Below are positions 17,792-26,790 of a stretch of DNA of 64,000 bases, piece by piece; position 1 is the first letter of the stretch; each line of letters begins with the position of its first letter. Under the pieces are notes generated by a model. It made no database searches, had not been told where the DNA came from, and saw only the letters and a program-made list of their open reading frames with translations. The DNA is from a bacterium (lineage in GTDB: Bacteria > Chloroflexota > Dehalococcoidia > Tepidiformales > Tepidiformaceae). The translations under genes were made by a program, and so were the position numbers. The DNA is taken from NCBI GenBank assembly GCA_003577245.1, contig QEVS01000005.1, positions 62,001 to 126,000 of the forward strand. The letters run 5' to 3'.

Positions 17792-18879
17792 GGCTCGCTC
17801 TCACCGCCGGCGGTACTGGTGGGCACATCCTCCCGGCCATGGCCGTCCTCGATGCGCTCCGCACTCGCAACGGGGTGCTCACAGAAGTCTGCTTCTTCGG
17901 CCCCGATGACCGTGGTGAGCGCGAGATGGTCGAGTCGCGCGGCGTCGCCTTCATCCCCGTGCCCGCGGCCGGCGTCCGGGGACGCGGTCCCCTTCGCCTC
18001 GCCGGGAGCCTTGTCCGGCTCGCCCGGGGCGTGGTGGTCGCCTTCAAGCGCCTGCGTGCCTTCCGCCCGGATGCCGTCTTCAGCACTGGCGGCTACGCCA
18101 GCTTCCCGGCCAGCGTAGCCGCGCGCGTCTTGCGGCGTCCCCTCGTCGTCTATCTCCCCGACGTGACCCCGGGCTGGGCCGTCCGCGCCGAGCAGCGCCT
18201 TGCCACACGCATCGCCACCACCACCGAGGCCGGGCTCGCGCATCTGCCCCAGCGCAAGACCATCGTCACCGGCTACCCGGTTCGGAAGCTCTTCTTCGAA
18301 ACCAGTCGCGAACAGGCGCGCGGGATGCTCGGTCTCGCTGCCCACGACCCCGTCCTCCTCATTGCCGGGGCCACCCAGGGCGCACGAGCCATCAACCAGG
18401 CCATCTTCGCCTCTGCCGCCCCCCTCTGTACGGCCGCCATCGTTTACCACGTGACCGGAACCGCGGACCTCGCCGCCGCCCGGGCCGTCCGCGACGCGCT
18501 TCCAGCCGGCCTGCGTGAGCGCTACCACGTTGACCCCTACCGGGAAGATCTGCCGCTCCTCATGCTCGGCGCCGACCTCGGCGTCTTCCGCGCCGGCGCC
18601 AGCGTCCTCGGTGAAGTGCCGGCCGCCGGCCTCCCCGCCGTCCTCGTGCCCGGCCGCTACGCCGGCGGCCACCAGCGCGACAACGCGCGCTGGCTCGAAC
18701 AGGGCGGCGCCGCCGAGGTCGTCGAAGAAGATGCCCTCACCGGCCTTGCCGATCGTTTGCTGGCGCTGCTCGGTGACGCCGGGCGGCTCGCCGCCATGCG
18801 CGAGTCCGCCCGCGCCATGGCGCGTCCAGGCGCCGCGGACGCGATCGCCGGCCTGATTACCGAGGTGGCACGGCAATGA
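17788..18879 (+). CDS. murG: UDP-GlcNAc:lipid I GlcNAc transferase MurG
   Basis: A 363-residue GT28 glycosyltransferase on the inner face of the membrane that converts lipid I to lipid II. The first glycine loop TAGGTGGHILPAMAVLDAL is at residues 6-24. STGGYASFPASVAA lies near residue 96. IAGATQGARAINQAI near residue 192 replaces the usual GGSQGA, and RAGASVLGEVPAAGLPAVLV provides the UDP-GlcNAc site near residue 270. The ATG overlaps ftsW and the stop overlaps murC, each by 4 nt. Confidence 0.93.
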   Translation: MRLALTAGGTGGHILPAMAVLDALRTRNGVLTEVCFFGPDDRGEREMVESRGVAFIPVPAAGVRGRGPLRLAGSLVRLARGVVVAFKRLRAFRPDAVFSTGGYASFPASVAARVLRRPLVVYLPDVTPGWAVRAEQRLATRIATTTEAGLAHLPQRKTIVTGYPVRKLFFETSREQARGMLGLAAHDPVLLIAGATQGARAINQAIFASAAPLCTAAIVYHVTGTADLAAARAVRDALPAGLRERYHVDPYREDLPLLMLGADLGVFRAGASVLGEVPAAGLPAVLVPGRYAGGHQRDNARWLEQGGAAEVVEEDALTGLADRLLALLGDAGRLAAMRESARAMARPGAADAIAGLITEVARQ

Positions 18880-20246
18880 GCGACATCCGCGGCCCCGTCC
18901 ATCTCGTCGGCATTGGTGGCATGCACATGTCCGCAATCGGCCAGCTGTTGCTTGAGCGCGGCATCGCCGTCACCGGGAGCGACCTGCGCCCCTCCAGCCT
19001 TACCGCTCGCCTCGAAAGCCTGGGGGCCAGGGTCTACGCCGGTCACAGCGCAGCCAATCTCGGCTCGCCCGCGCTGGTGGTTACCACCGCGGCCGCGGGC
19101 GACGACAACCCCGAAATCGCTGCCGCCCGCGAGCGCGGAATCCCCGTCATCCTCCGCGCCGAGATGGTCGCGCGTCTCATGGAGGGAAAGCGCGTCATCG
19201 CCGTCGCCGGGTCCCACGGCAAGACCACCACCTCGAGCCTGGTTGCCTTCATCCTCTCCGAAGCCGGCCTCAAGCCGATGTATCTCCTCGGTGGCGAAAG
19301 CATCGACCTCAACGGCAACGCCGCCTCGGGCGAAGGCGACCTCTGCGTCGTTGAGGCCGATGAGTACCGCCGCGCGTTCCACGAATACACCCCCGACCTT
19401 GCCGTGATCACAAATGTGGAGCCCGACCACCTCGACTACTACGGCACGCCCGAGGCCTACCACCAGGCCTTCGTGGAGTTCGCCCGCAAGCCGAAGCCCG
19501 GTGGTCTCCTCCTTGCCTGCGGCGATGACCCCGGCGCCATGCGCGTCGTCCACGAAGCGGGCAACGGCGGCATCACCGTGGAAACCTACGGGTTCGACCC
19601 GCGCGAAAGCTGGTGCGCCGGCAATCCCCACCTGGGCGTGGGCGAGACCACCTTCGAGGTTCTCCGCCAGGGAAAGCTCCTCGGTCAGCTCCAGCTTCGC
19701 CAGCCCGGGCGGCATTTCATTGCCAACGCTCTCGCTGCCACCGCTGCCTGCATCCACCTCGGAGTCGGTTTCGGCGACATCCGGCCGGCCGTCCATGCCT
19801 TCCGTGGGGCCCACCGGCGTTTCGAGTTCGTTGGCGAAGAAGGCGGCGTCGTGGTCATGGATGACTACGCCCACCACCCCACCGAGGTCCGCGCCACCCT
19901 CCAAGCCGCTCGCGCCCGCTTCGGGGGCCGGCGCATCATCGGCGTCTACCAGCCCCATACATACTCCCGCATCTCCTACCTCTGGGACGAGTGGACCAGG
20001 TGCTGGAGCGACCTTGACGCCCTCATCGTCCTCGAAACCTACGCTGCCCGCGAAACCCCCGTGGCCGGGCGCAGCGCCAGCGACCTCGCCCGCGCCATCC
20101 GCGAGCCGGCGGCATCCTACGCACCCGGCTTCGACGAGGCCGCCCGCATGGCAGCCGACCTTGCCCGCCCCGGCGATGTCGTCTTCACCATCGGCGCCGG
20201 GGACGTTCTCGAAGTCGGCCCCAGGATCCTGGAGCTGCTACGATGA
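18876..20246 (+). CDS. murC: UDP-N-acetylmuramate--L-alanine ligase MurC
   Basis: A 456-residue Mur ligase that starts the stem peptide by adding L-Ala to UDP-MurNAc. HLVGIGGMHMSAIGQLLLER is the N-terminal UDP-binding loop. The ATP loop IAVAGSHGKTTTSSLVAF lies near residue 108, and EADEYRRAFHEYTPDLAVIT near residue 160. NVEPDHLDYYG and VMDDYAHHPTEVRATL are typical of MurC. It sits between murG and murB with 4-nt overlaps on both sides. Confidence 0.95.
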   Translation: MSDIRGPVHLVGIGGMHMSAIGQLLLERGIAVTGSDLRPSSLTARLESLGARVYAGHSAANLGSPALVVTTAAAGDDNPEIAAARERGIPVILRAEMVARLMEGKRVIAVAGSHGKTTTSSLVAFILSEAGLKPMYLLGGESIDLNGNAASGEGDLCVVEADEYRRAFHEYTPDLAVITNVEPDHLDYYGTPEAYHQAFVEFARKPKPGGLLLACGDDPGAMRVVHEAGNGGITVETYGFDPRESWCAGNPHLGVGETTFEVLRQGKLLGQLQLRQPGRHFIANALAATAACIHLGVGFGDIRPAVHAFRGAHRRFEFVGEEGGVVVMDDYAHHPTEVRATLQAARARFGGRRIIGVYQPHTYSRISYLWDEWTRCWSDLDALIVLETYAARETPVAGRSASDLARAIREPAASYAPGFDEAARMAADLARPGDVVFTIGAGDVLEVGPRILELLR

Positions 20247-21154
20247 CCGCCCCGGAACGACTCGTCGCACAACTCGAAGCCGCGGGCGAAGTCCGGCGCG
20301 CCGAGCCCATGAGCCGCCACACGACTTTCGGGATCGGCGGCCCGGCCGACATCTTTGTCACCGTCAGGAGCGCCGCCGCCCTGGCCCGCGCCGCCACCGC
20401 CGCTCGCGAGGCCGGCGCCGAAATCTTCGTCCTCGGTAGCGGCAGCAACATCCTCGTCTCCGACGCCGGTATCCGCGGGGTCGTCCTCGACAACCGTTCC
20501 ATGGCGGAGCGCGACCAGGGCGGCGCCCGTTACCTGGTCGAGAGCGGCGTCAGCTTCGCCGCCTTCGCCCGCCGAATGTGCCGCCTCGGGCTCGATGGGC
20601 TCGCCTGGGCCGCCGGGATCCCCGGAACCCTCGGCGGCGCGGTCGTGTACAACGCCGGCGCCTATGGTGGCTGCCTCGCCGACGTGCTCTCCCGCGCCCG
20701 TATCCTCCACCGCGACGGTAGCGACCGCTGGGTCGATGCCTCGGAGCTCGGCCTCGTTTACCGTGGCAGCGCGCTCACGCGAGAGCGCTTCCCCGGCCAG
20801 GCTGTCCTGGAGTGCGAGCTCTCCCTCACGCCCGGCGACGCCGCTGCAATCACGGCACGCGTCGCTGAGTTCGATCGCCGCCGCCTGGCGGCCCAGCCGC
20901 GCGGCCGCAACGCCGGCTCCATGTTCAAGAACCCGCCCGAGAGTCCGGCCTGGAAGCTCATCGAGGCTGTCGGGCTCCGTGGTGCGCGCCGTGGTGACGC
21001 GGCCATCAGCGAAAAGCACTGCAACTTCTTCACCAACGAAGGCGCCGCCCGCGCCGCCGACGTCGCCGCCCTCGTCGGTGAGGCCGAACGCCGCGTCCGC
21101 GAATCCTTCGGGGTCACGCTCGAACGCGAAGTTGCCTTCGTGGGGGCCTGGTGA
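20243..21154 (+). CDS. murB: UDP-N-acetylenolpyruvoylglucosamine reductase MurB
   Basis: A 303-residue FAD enzyme reducing UDP-GlcNAc-enolpyruvate to UDP-MurNAc with NADPH. The N-terminal motif MSRHTTFGIGGPADIFV, the FAD-site LGSGSNILVSDAGIRGVVL near residue 66 and WAAGIPGTLGGAVVYNAGAY near residue 121 are present. VYRGSALTRERF and GSMFKNPPESPAWKLIE mark the type II enzyme. The catalytic Ser is in the GSMFKNP region. The ATG overlaps murC. The stop overlaps the ddl start as GTGATG. Confidence 0.94.
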   Translation: MTAPERLVAQLEAAGEVRRAEPMSRHTTFGIGGPADIFVTVRSAAALARAATAAREAGAEIFVLGSGSNILVSDAGIRGVVLDNRSMAERDQGGARYLVESGVSFAAFARRMCRLGLDGLAWAAGIPGTLGGAVVYNAGAYGGCLADVLSRARILHRDGSDRWVDASELGLVYRGSALTRERFPGQAVLECELSLTPGDAAAITARVAEFDRRRLAAQPRGRNAGSMFKNPPESPAWKLIEAVGLRGARRGDAAISEKHCNFFTNEGAARAADVAALVGEAERRVRESFGVTLEREVAFVGAW

Positions 21155-22203
21155 TGGCCAGACAGCGCGTGGCCGTCATCTTCGGTGGCCGCTCCGGCGA
21201 ACACGAAGTGAGCGTCGTCAGCGCCCGCGGCGTGATGTCTGCTCTCGACCCGGCACGTTGGGAGGTCGTGCCCATTGCCATCGCCAGGTCCGGGGAGTGG
21301 CTGACGCCAGGCGAAACCGGCCAGGCCCTCGCCGCCGGGGCGCGTGCTTTCGGTGGCGGCCGGCCTATGCTCCGTGCGTCCGAGGCGCTTGTGGCGCTTG
21401 ACTCCTGCCACGTCGCCTTCCCCCTCGTCCACGGTACCTTCGGTGAAGACGGCACTCTCCAGGGCCTCTTCGAAATCGCCGGCCTTCCATACGCGGGCGC
21501 AGGCGTCGCGGCCAGCGCCATCGGCATGGACAAGGCGCTCATGAAAGCCCTCTTCCACGAGGCCGGCATCCCCGTCCCACGTTACGGCGTTGTCCGCAGC
21601 TGGGAGGTTGCCTCCGACGAGCCCGCCGCCGTCCGGTACATCGAATCCACCCTCGGCTACCCCTGCTTCGTAAAGCCGGCCAACGGCGGGTCAAGCGTTG
21701 GCGTGACCCGCGCACTCTCCCGCGAAGACCTCGCTGAAGCCTTCCGCGCCGCCTTCGCCTACGACGACAAGGCCGTCGTCGAAGAGGCGATCGTGGGCCA
21801 GGAAGTGGAATGCTCGGTGCTCGGTAACGAACACCCCGAAGCCAGCATCGTCGGCGAGATCGTCCCCGACCGCGACTTCTACAGCTACGAGAGCAAGTAC
21901 GATCCTGCCTCCCGCACGCAGCTCCTTATCCCTGCTCGCCTGACCGCCGCCGCCGCAAACGAGGTTCGTGAGCTTGCCCTGCGCATGTTCCGCGTCATGG
22001 GCTGCGAAGGCTACGCCCGCGTGGACTTCTTCGTCCGCGATGGGTCCGAAGTAATCGCCAACGAAGTGAACACCATCCCCGGGTTCACCAGCATCAGCAT
22101 GTTCCCCAAGCTCTGGGAGGCATCCGGGCTCCCCTACCCGGACCTTCTCACCCGGATCCTGGAGCTGGCCCTGGAGCGCCACGCGCGGAGGTCGGGGCGA
22201 TGA
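21151..22203 (+). CDS. ddl: D-alanine--D-alanine ligase
   Basis: A 350-residue ATP-grasp ligase that makes the D-Ala-D-Ala substrate of MurF. The start region has VAVIFGGRSGEHEVSVVSAR. VHGTFGEDGTLQGLFEIAG lies near residue 92, MDKALMKALFHEAGIPVPRY near residue 130, and the ATP-grasp loop KPANGGSSVGV near residue 175. The C-terminal NEVNTIPGFTSISMFPKLWE binds Mg and D-Ala. GTG 21151 gives a GTGA overlap with murB; ATG 21154 is equally acceptable. The stop overlaps ftsQ. Confidence 0.95.
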   Translation: MMARQRVAVIFGGRSGEHEVSVVSARGVMSALDPARWEVVPIAIARSGEWLTPGETGQALAAGARAFGGGRPMLRASEALVALDSCHVAFPLVHGTFGEDGTLQGLFEIAGLPYAGAGVAASAIGMDKALMKALFHEAGIPVPRYGVVRSWEVASDEPAAVRYIESTLGYPCFVKPANGGSSVGVTRALSREDLAEAFRAAFAYDDKAVVEEAIVGQEVECSVLGNEHPEASIVGEIVPDRDFYSYESKYDPASRTQLLIPARLTAAAANEVRELALRMFRVMGCEGYARVDFFVRDGSEVIANEVNTIPGFTSISMFPKLWEASGLPYPDLLTRILELALERHARRSGR

Positions 22204-23066
22204 TTGTGCGCCGTAACCGCCAGCCCACCAGGCTCCCCCGCATGATTGTCCGGCGCGGCCGCCAGACCGTCGGCGAAAAGGCCCCGCGCATGATAGTGCG
22301 CCGCCCCCGCGGAGACGGTCAGCCGCCGTCGGGCGGGGGCCGCGGCTTCTTCCGCTTTCCCCGGCCTGGCCGCAGGTGGCTTCTCGGCCTGGCCTTCGCC
22401 GGGCTCGTTGCCATGCTCGGAGGCGCCGGCTACTGGGCCTGGGCCTCGCCCTTCTTCCGCGTGAACAACATCGAGGTCGCCGGCAACGAACGCATCGGCG
22501 CTGATGTCATCGTCATCAGCACCGGCCTCCTCGGCGAAAGCATGTTCACGGCCGACCTGGCGACCGCCCAGAAGGCTCTCTACCAGCACCCCCTCATCTA
22601 CTCCGCCCACGTTGAGCGCCGCTGGCCAGCCACCCTCCGCGTGGTCGTTGAGGAACGGCAGGCGTGGGGAGTCTGGGAACAGGGCGGTGTCCGCTACACC
22701 ATCGACCGCGACGGTGTGGTCCTGGGCACCGTCTCGCCGGGAGCGGGCGCCCCTGTCATCCGCAGCTCTGCCGCCGGCAGCCTCCGCCAGGGCGACCGCG
22801 TCGATTACCAGGCCGTCGATGCCGCGGCCGAGATCTACGAACGCCTTCCCCGCCAGCTCGGCACCACCGTCACCGAGGTCGCCCACCTCGCCGGCAAGGG
22901 CGTCCAGGTCACAACAGCCACCGGGGAGTCCGCTCTTCTCGGCGACTCCAGCTCCATCGCCTACAAGCTCGCTGTCTGGGCCGCGCTCCGCCGCGAGGCC
23001 CAGCTGCAGGGAATCAACTACACATCTGTGGACCTCCGGTATGGCAACCGGCCGGTCCTGCAATAA
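22200..23066 (+). CDS. ftsQ: Cell division protein FtsQ with triple MIVRR N-terminal repeat
   Basis: A 288-residue bitopic division protein (FtsQ/DivIB). A basic cytoplasmic tail of about 60 residues comes first. One membrane helix follows (about residues 62-82, WLLGLAFAGLVAMLGGAGYW). The POTRA domain starts FFRVNNIEVAGNERIGADVI, and the beta domain contains WPATLRVVVEERQAWGVWE. The tail is unusual: MIVRR occurs at residues 1, 15 and 31, encoded with different synonymous codons. The ATG overlaps ddl (ATGA). FtsQ links FtsL and its partners to FtsW-FtsI. Confidence 0.92.
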   Translation: MIVRRNRQPTRLPRMIVRRGRQTVGEKAPRMIVRRPRGDGQPPSGGGRGFFRFPRPGRRWLLGLAFAGLVAMLGGAGYWAWASPFFRVNNIEVAGNERIGADVIVISTGLLGESMFTADLATAQKALYQHPLIYSAHVERRWPATLRVVVEERQAWGVWEQGGVRYTIDRDGVVLGTVSPGAGAPVIRSSAAGSLRQGDRVDYQAVDAAAEIYERLPRQLGTTVTEVAHLAGKGVQVTTATGESALLGDSSSIAYKLAVWAALRREAQLQGINYTSVDLRYGNRPVLQ

Positions 23067-23081
23067 AGGGGGGCAACGGAA

Positions 23082-24332
23082 ATGAGCATGCGAAGACGCC
23101 AGACAGTGGCCGCGATCGATGTCGGCTCGACCAAGGTCACCGTCATCGTTGGCGATGTCGGCGAGAACGGCGATACGCGCATCCTCGGGCTTGGCGTTGC
23201 CCCCGCCTCGGGGCTCTCACGGGGAGTCATCGACAACATCCAGTCGGCCCGCGATGCCATCGCCATCGCCGTCGAAAAAGCCGAGCAGTCGTGCGGCATG
23301 CGCATCCTCAGCGCCGTCGTGGGCGTCTCCGGGAATCACATCCAGTCCCAGAACAACCGCGGCATTATCGCCATCCCCGACCGTTCCCGTCCCATCAGCC
23401 CCGACGACCGCGCCCGCGTGCTCGAGGCCGCCGGCCAGATAAGCATCCCCACCAACCGGCAGGTAATCCATGTCCTGCCCCGCGGTTACTGGGTCGAAGG
23501 CACCGACCCCGTCTCGGACCCCGTCGGGATGTTTGGCGGCCGGCTCGATGCCGAAACGCACATCGTCACCGCCGCCGTCTCTGCCGTGCAGAACCTCACC
23601 AAGTGCGTTGAAGGCGCCGGCGTCCAGGTCGACGACATGATTCTCGAGGCGCTCGCCTCCGCTACCAGCGTTGTCCAGGAACAGGAGCGTATGCAGGGAG
23701 TCGCCGTGGTCGATATCGGCGGCGCCAACACCTCCGTCGCCGTGTTCGATGAAGGCGCCATCGCCCACACGGCCTGCCTGCCCATCGCCGGCTCGCACCT
23801 CACCCATGACCTGGCGCGCGTCCTTCGCTGCCCATGGGAAAGCGCCGAGACCGTCAAGTGCCAGTACGGCGCCGCCTACGCCGACTCCTCCATGAACAGC
23901 GAGACCGTGGAGATCCAGGCCTTCGGCACCCAGACACAGAAGGTCGTTCCCCTCGTCCACGTCTGCGAAATCCTCCAGGCCCGCAGCGAGGAGATCCTTG
24001 AAATGGTCGGCCTCGAACTCAAACGCGCCGGCTACCTCGACAAGATCGCTGCCGGCCTCGTCCTGACAGGGGGAGGCTCGCTGCTTCGCGGCCTCCCCGA
24101 AGTCGCCGAAGCGCGCCTCGGCCTTCCTGCCCGCCTCGGGCGCCCCCATGGCTACTCCGGGATGACCGACCTCGTCGGCTCGCCCGCGTATGCAACATCC
24201 ATCGGCCTCGCCGAATACGCCCTCCTTGGGCGCGATCGGCCGGCAGACCTGCCTTCCCCCGGGTTCGAAATGCCCGTGGGCGGCATCTTCAGGCGCATCG
24301 CCGCCATCGGAAGGGCGCTTATGCCCCAGTGA
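23082..24332 (+). CDS. ftsA: Cell division protein FtsA
   Basis: A 416-residue actin-like ATPase that tethers FtsZ to the membrane. The phosphate-1 motif VAAIDVGSTKVTVIVGDVGE starts near residue 9. The inserted 1C domain (about residues 85-170) includes VSGNHIQSQNNRGIIAI. Phosphate-2 VAVVDIGGANTSVAVF lies near residue 207 and the adenosine motif VLTGGGSLLRGL near residue 326. The C-terminal FRRIAAIGRALMPQ can form the membrane-targeting amphipathic helix. The start is ATG 23082, 15 bp after ftsQ and behind a purine-rich GGGGGG tract. The stop overlaps an in-frame GTG of ftsZ. Confidence 0.94.
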   Translation: MSMRRRQTVAAIDVGSTKVTVIVGDVGENGDTRILGLGVAPASGLSRGVIDNIQSARDAIAIAVEKAEQSCGMRILSAVVGVSGNHIQSQNNRGIIAIPDRSRPISPDDRARVLEAAGQISIPTNRQVIHVLPRGYWVEGTDPVSDPVGMFGGRLDAETHIVTAAVSAVQNLTKCVEGAGVQVDDMILEALASATSVVQEQERMQGVAVVDIGGANTSVAVFDEGAIAHTACLPIAGSHLTHDLARVLRCPWESAETVKCQYGAAYADSSMNSETVEIQAFGTQTQKVVPLVHVCEILQARSEEILEMVGLELKRAGYLDKIAAGLVLTGGGSLLRGLPEVAEARLGLPARLGRPHGYSGMTDLVGSPAYATSIGLAEYALLGRDRPADLPSPGFEMPVGGIFRRIAAIGRALMPQ

Positions 24333-24355
24333 ATTCCAGCAGGGAGGGACCCCGA

Positions 24356-25543
24356 ATGAGCTTCATCGACTTCGCCCGCCACGAGGAGTCATTCAGGAAA
24401 GGAAAGGACCGCACAATGAGTCTCCGTTACGATGCAGAGCTGCTTCCCGATATCAAGGTAGTCGGCGTGGGCGGCGGTGGCTGCAATGCAGTCAACCGCA
24501 TGATTCGCGCCAAGATCCCGGGGGTCGCATTCGTCTCCTGCAACACCGATGCGCAGGCATTGATGTCTTCCGATGCCCCCACCCGCATTCGCATTGGCGA
24601 AAAGCTCACCAAGGGCCTCGGCGTCGGTGGTGACCCCGCCCGTGGCGAGCGCGCCGCCGACGAGAGCCGCGACGAGCTCTACGAGATCCTTCGCGGCACC
24701 GAGATGGTCTTTGTCACAGCAGGGATGGGTGGCGGTACCGGCACCGGCGCCGCTCCCGTCGTCGCCGAAATCGCCAAGGATTGCGGCGCGCTCACCATTG
24801 GTGTTGTCACCAGGCCGTTCGCCTGGGAAGGCGCGCGCCGCCGCCGGCAGGCAGAAGACGGCGTCGCCCGGCTCAAGGACAAGGTCGATACCCTCATCGC
24901 CATCCCCAACGAGCGCCTCATGGAGATCTGCCCGCCCGATGCTACCGTCGACCAGGCCTTCGAGACCGCCGACGAGGTCCTGCGCCAGGCGATCCAGTCG
25001 ATCTCGAACATCATCAGCCAGAACGGCTCCATCAACCTCGATTTCAACGATGTCCGCACGATCATGAGCGAGGCGGGCCCCGCCCTCCTCGCCGTGGGCA
25101 CCGGTTCGGGCGATGCCCGCGCTGCCGACGCCGCCCGCGCCGCCACCACCAGCCCGCTCCTTGACCAGTCGATCGACGGCGCCCTCAACGTCCTCTACAG
25201 CATCACCCACAACGGCACGTTGCAGCTTCGCGAGCTCGACATGGCCGCGCGCGTCGTCGCCGAGGTGGTGGACCCCTCAGCCAACATCATCTTCGGCACA
25301 GTTGTCGATCCAAAGGTGGGCGAATCCGTGCAAATGACGGTGATCGCCACCGGGTTCCCGCCCAGGGCACAGGAACTCGAAGACCCGCGCGAAGTCCGCA
25401 AGTTCGTCGAAATCGGCCTGCCCGGTGTGACTTCGCTGGAAGACGCAGACCTGCCCGCGTTCCTTCGCCGGAACATCCGGTCGCTCAATTCACTGAGTGC
25501 TGGAGGGAATGCGGCAGTAGCGAAGCTGGCTGAAAGGAGGTAG
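24356..25543 (+). CDS. ftsZ: Cell division GTPase FtsZ
   Basis: A tubulin-like GTPase forming the cytokinetic ring. The GTPase core begins [18 protein letters not shown]. The tubulin signature [18 protein letters not shown], the [10 protein letters not shown] region and the T7 catalytic loop [11 protein letters not shown] are all present. The C-terminal linker is very short, and the C-terminal peptide is [15 protein letters not shown] followed by a small basic end. Three in-frame starts exist: GTG 24329 (overlapping ftsA), ATG 24356 with AGGGAGGGA, and ATG 24416 with AGGAAAGGA. I take 24356 (395 residues); 24416 would give 375. Confidence 0.93.
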   Translation: MSFIDFARHEESFRKGKDRTMSLRYDAELLPDIKVVGVGGGGCNAVNRMIRAKIPGVAFVSCNTDAQALMSSDAPTRIRIGEKLTKGLGVGGDPARGERAADESRDELYEILRGTEMVFVTAGMGGGTGTGAAPVVAEIAKDCGALTIGVVTRPFAWEGARRRRQAEDGVARLKDKVDTLIAIPNERLMEICPPDATVDQAFETADEVLRQAIQSISNIISQNGSINLDFNDVRTIMSEAGPALLAVGTGSGDARAADAARAATTSPLLDQSIDGALNVLYSITHNGTLQLRELDMAARVVAEVVDPSANIIFGTVVDPKVGESVQMTVIATGFPPRAQELEDPREVRKFVEIGLPGVTSLEDADLPAFLRRNIRSLNSLSAGGNAAVAKLAERR

Positions 25544-25554
25544 CTATCTAGCCG

Positions 25555-25730
25555 AGCGCGTTGAGTCCGCGAGGACTGCTCTGCCCGAAGCATTCGGGCA
25601 TCGCGGGGCTTGGTGCTTTGGGAGATGGCGCCAAGCCCCTCTTCTTCTGGCTAAACGTTTCGGCCACCCCGCCGACAACTACCTCCTTCAGCCGGACGCG
25701 TAAAGTAACACACGTCCTTCTCAACGCGCT
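25555..25730 (+). other. Structured post-ftsZ region bounded by an 11-bp inverted repeat
   Basis: AGCGCGTTGAG at 25555-25565 is matched by its exact reverse complement at 25720-25730. Between them lie hairpins at 25564-25577 (5 bp closed by a GCGA tetraloop), 25583-25599 (7 bp), 25605-25639 (12 bp, ftsZ terminator) and 25694-25717 (5 bp). A further 15-bp match pairs the last codons of ftsZ (25528-25543) with 25679-25693. No gene is convincing here. It could be a long 3' UTR, a small RNA or a remnant of a palindromic element. Confidence 0.5.
25605..25650 (+). terminator. Intrinsic terminator after ftsZ
   Basis: GGGGCTTGGTGC (25605-25616) pairs with GCGCCAAGCCCC (25628-25639), giving 12 pairs including one G-U, with an 11-nt loop. 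A pyrimidine-rich TCTTCTTCT tail follows. It would end the mraZ-ftsZ transcript. Confidence 0.75.
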
Positions 25731-25794
25731 AGCCTTTCTTATGGCATGCGGGCAATTGCGAAGCCGCATCGCCACCCCGCCCCAGCCCCGCCTG

Positions 25795-26784
25795 CTAGAA
25801 GTAGATGTGGTCCACGTAGAGTCCCCGCTCACGGGCGTTGGCCGGCTCCTGTATCGCCGCGGTCCAGAAGTCGAACTGAGAAACGCTCGCACTCATCGCC
25901 TGGAATACAGGCCACGAGCGCGAATGGATGGACGTGAAGACCGTGAGTTCCCCCATCTCCTGCTCAAGGAGCCACGAGCACCACGCCCGCAGGAGATCGC
26001 GCAGCTGCCCGCCCGCACCCGGCAGGAAGCCGTAATCCAGCACCGCGCCGCCACTGCGACTGAACGTCGTGGTTCCGTCGGAGCCGGTGACGCGTGTGCC
26101 GATCCAGTTCCCCTCGGGCCACACTCCTACGACCGCCCCCTCCGCGATCCAGATGCTGGACCAGCCGTACTGTTCGGGGCCCCGCCCCAGCCTCTCGGCG
26201 AGTGAATCGGCCGTGTAAGGCAAGAACATCTCCTCACCCTCGTGACCCGTGTTGAGGATCGACACGATCTCATCAGCATCTTCGCGCGTAGCCGGGCGCC
26301 CGCACGGCGGTCCCGCGTTCGCCTCGCAGGGAAGCGAGACCCACGCCGGCCCGAAGCTCCACTTATTCGGGGCGCTGCGAGCGAAGGCCTGCGAGTGTGC
26401 GTTCAGCGGAGAGATATACCAGTACGGTGAGTCGAAACGCCCCTTCCAGTGCTCGAACATGTCATCGGCGAGGGCCTTTCCAATTCCAAGCCCCTGGAAC
26501 CGGGGCAGGATGCGGGTATGGTGGAAATAGAGCATCCGCCGCCGCTCTCCCCCAATGAGCGCCGGGTGAACCGTAGTGCAGAAAACGCCCGCCGGCTCAC
26601 CATCAACTTCGGCTAGCGTTGCCCTCACGCTTCCCATCAGTCGCGCCGAGGCGAAGTAGTCGTCGCCCCGGTCGATGGCCAGTGAGCTGCCGTCGGCGAA
26701 TTCGAGCGGCGAGTTGCGCTCGATCTCCGAGAGCAGCGCCGCGTCGGCCAGCGTGGCCTCGCGAATGCGGATGGTGTTGCCCAC
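25795..26784 (-). CDS. GNAT-family N-acetyltransferase-like protein (tandem-domain)
   Basis: A 329-residue protein. Residues 5-150 form a GNAT domain: IRIREATLADAALLSEI at the start and the acetyl-CoA motif RFQGLGIGKALADDMFEHW near residue 98. The C-terminal half begins RPATREDADEIVSILNTGHE and resembles a second, degenerate GNAT fold without a clear Q/R-x-x-G-x-G/A loop. The substrate is unknown. It starts at GTG 26784 without a Shine-Dalgarno; TAGAAT ends 6 nt upstream. It lies 26 bp after the stop of the hydrolase at 26811 but appears to have its own promoter. Confidence 0.75.
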   Translation of the reverse strand: MGNTIRIREATLADAALLSEIERNSPLEFADGSSLAIDRGDDYFASARLMGSVRATLAEVDGEPAGVFCTTVHPALIGGERRRMLYFHHTRILPRFQGLGIGKALADDMFEHWKGRFDSPYWYISPLNAHSQAFARSAPNKWSFGPAWVSLPCEANAGPPCGRPATREDADEIVSILNTGHEGEEMFLPYTADSLAERLGRGPEQYGWSSIWIAEGAVVGVWPEGNWIGTRVTGSDGTTTFSRSGGAVLDYGFLPGAGGQLRDLLRAWCSWLLEQEMGELTVFTSIHSRSWPVFQAMSASVSQFDFWTAAIQEPANARERGLYVDHIYF

Positions 26785-26790
26785 GCGATG

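Noticed and set aside
25561..26205. Plus-strand open frame after ftsZ behind an AAAGGAGGT-like sequence
   Set aside because: It runs antisense to the GNAT-like gene, starts inside the hairpin region, and its Arg/Pro/Ala-rich translation has no domain features. The purine tract is better explained as the end of ftsZ.
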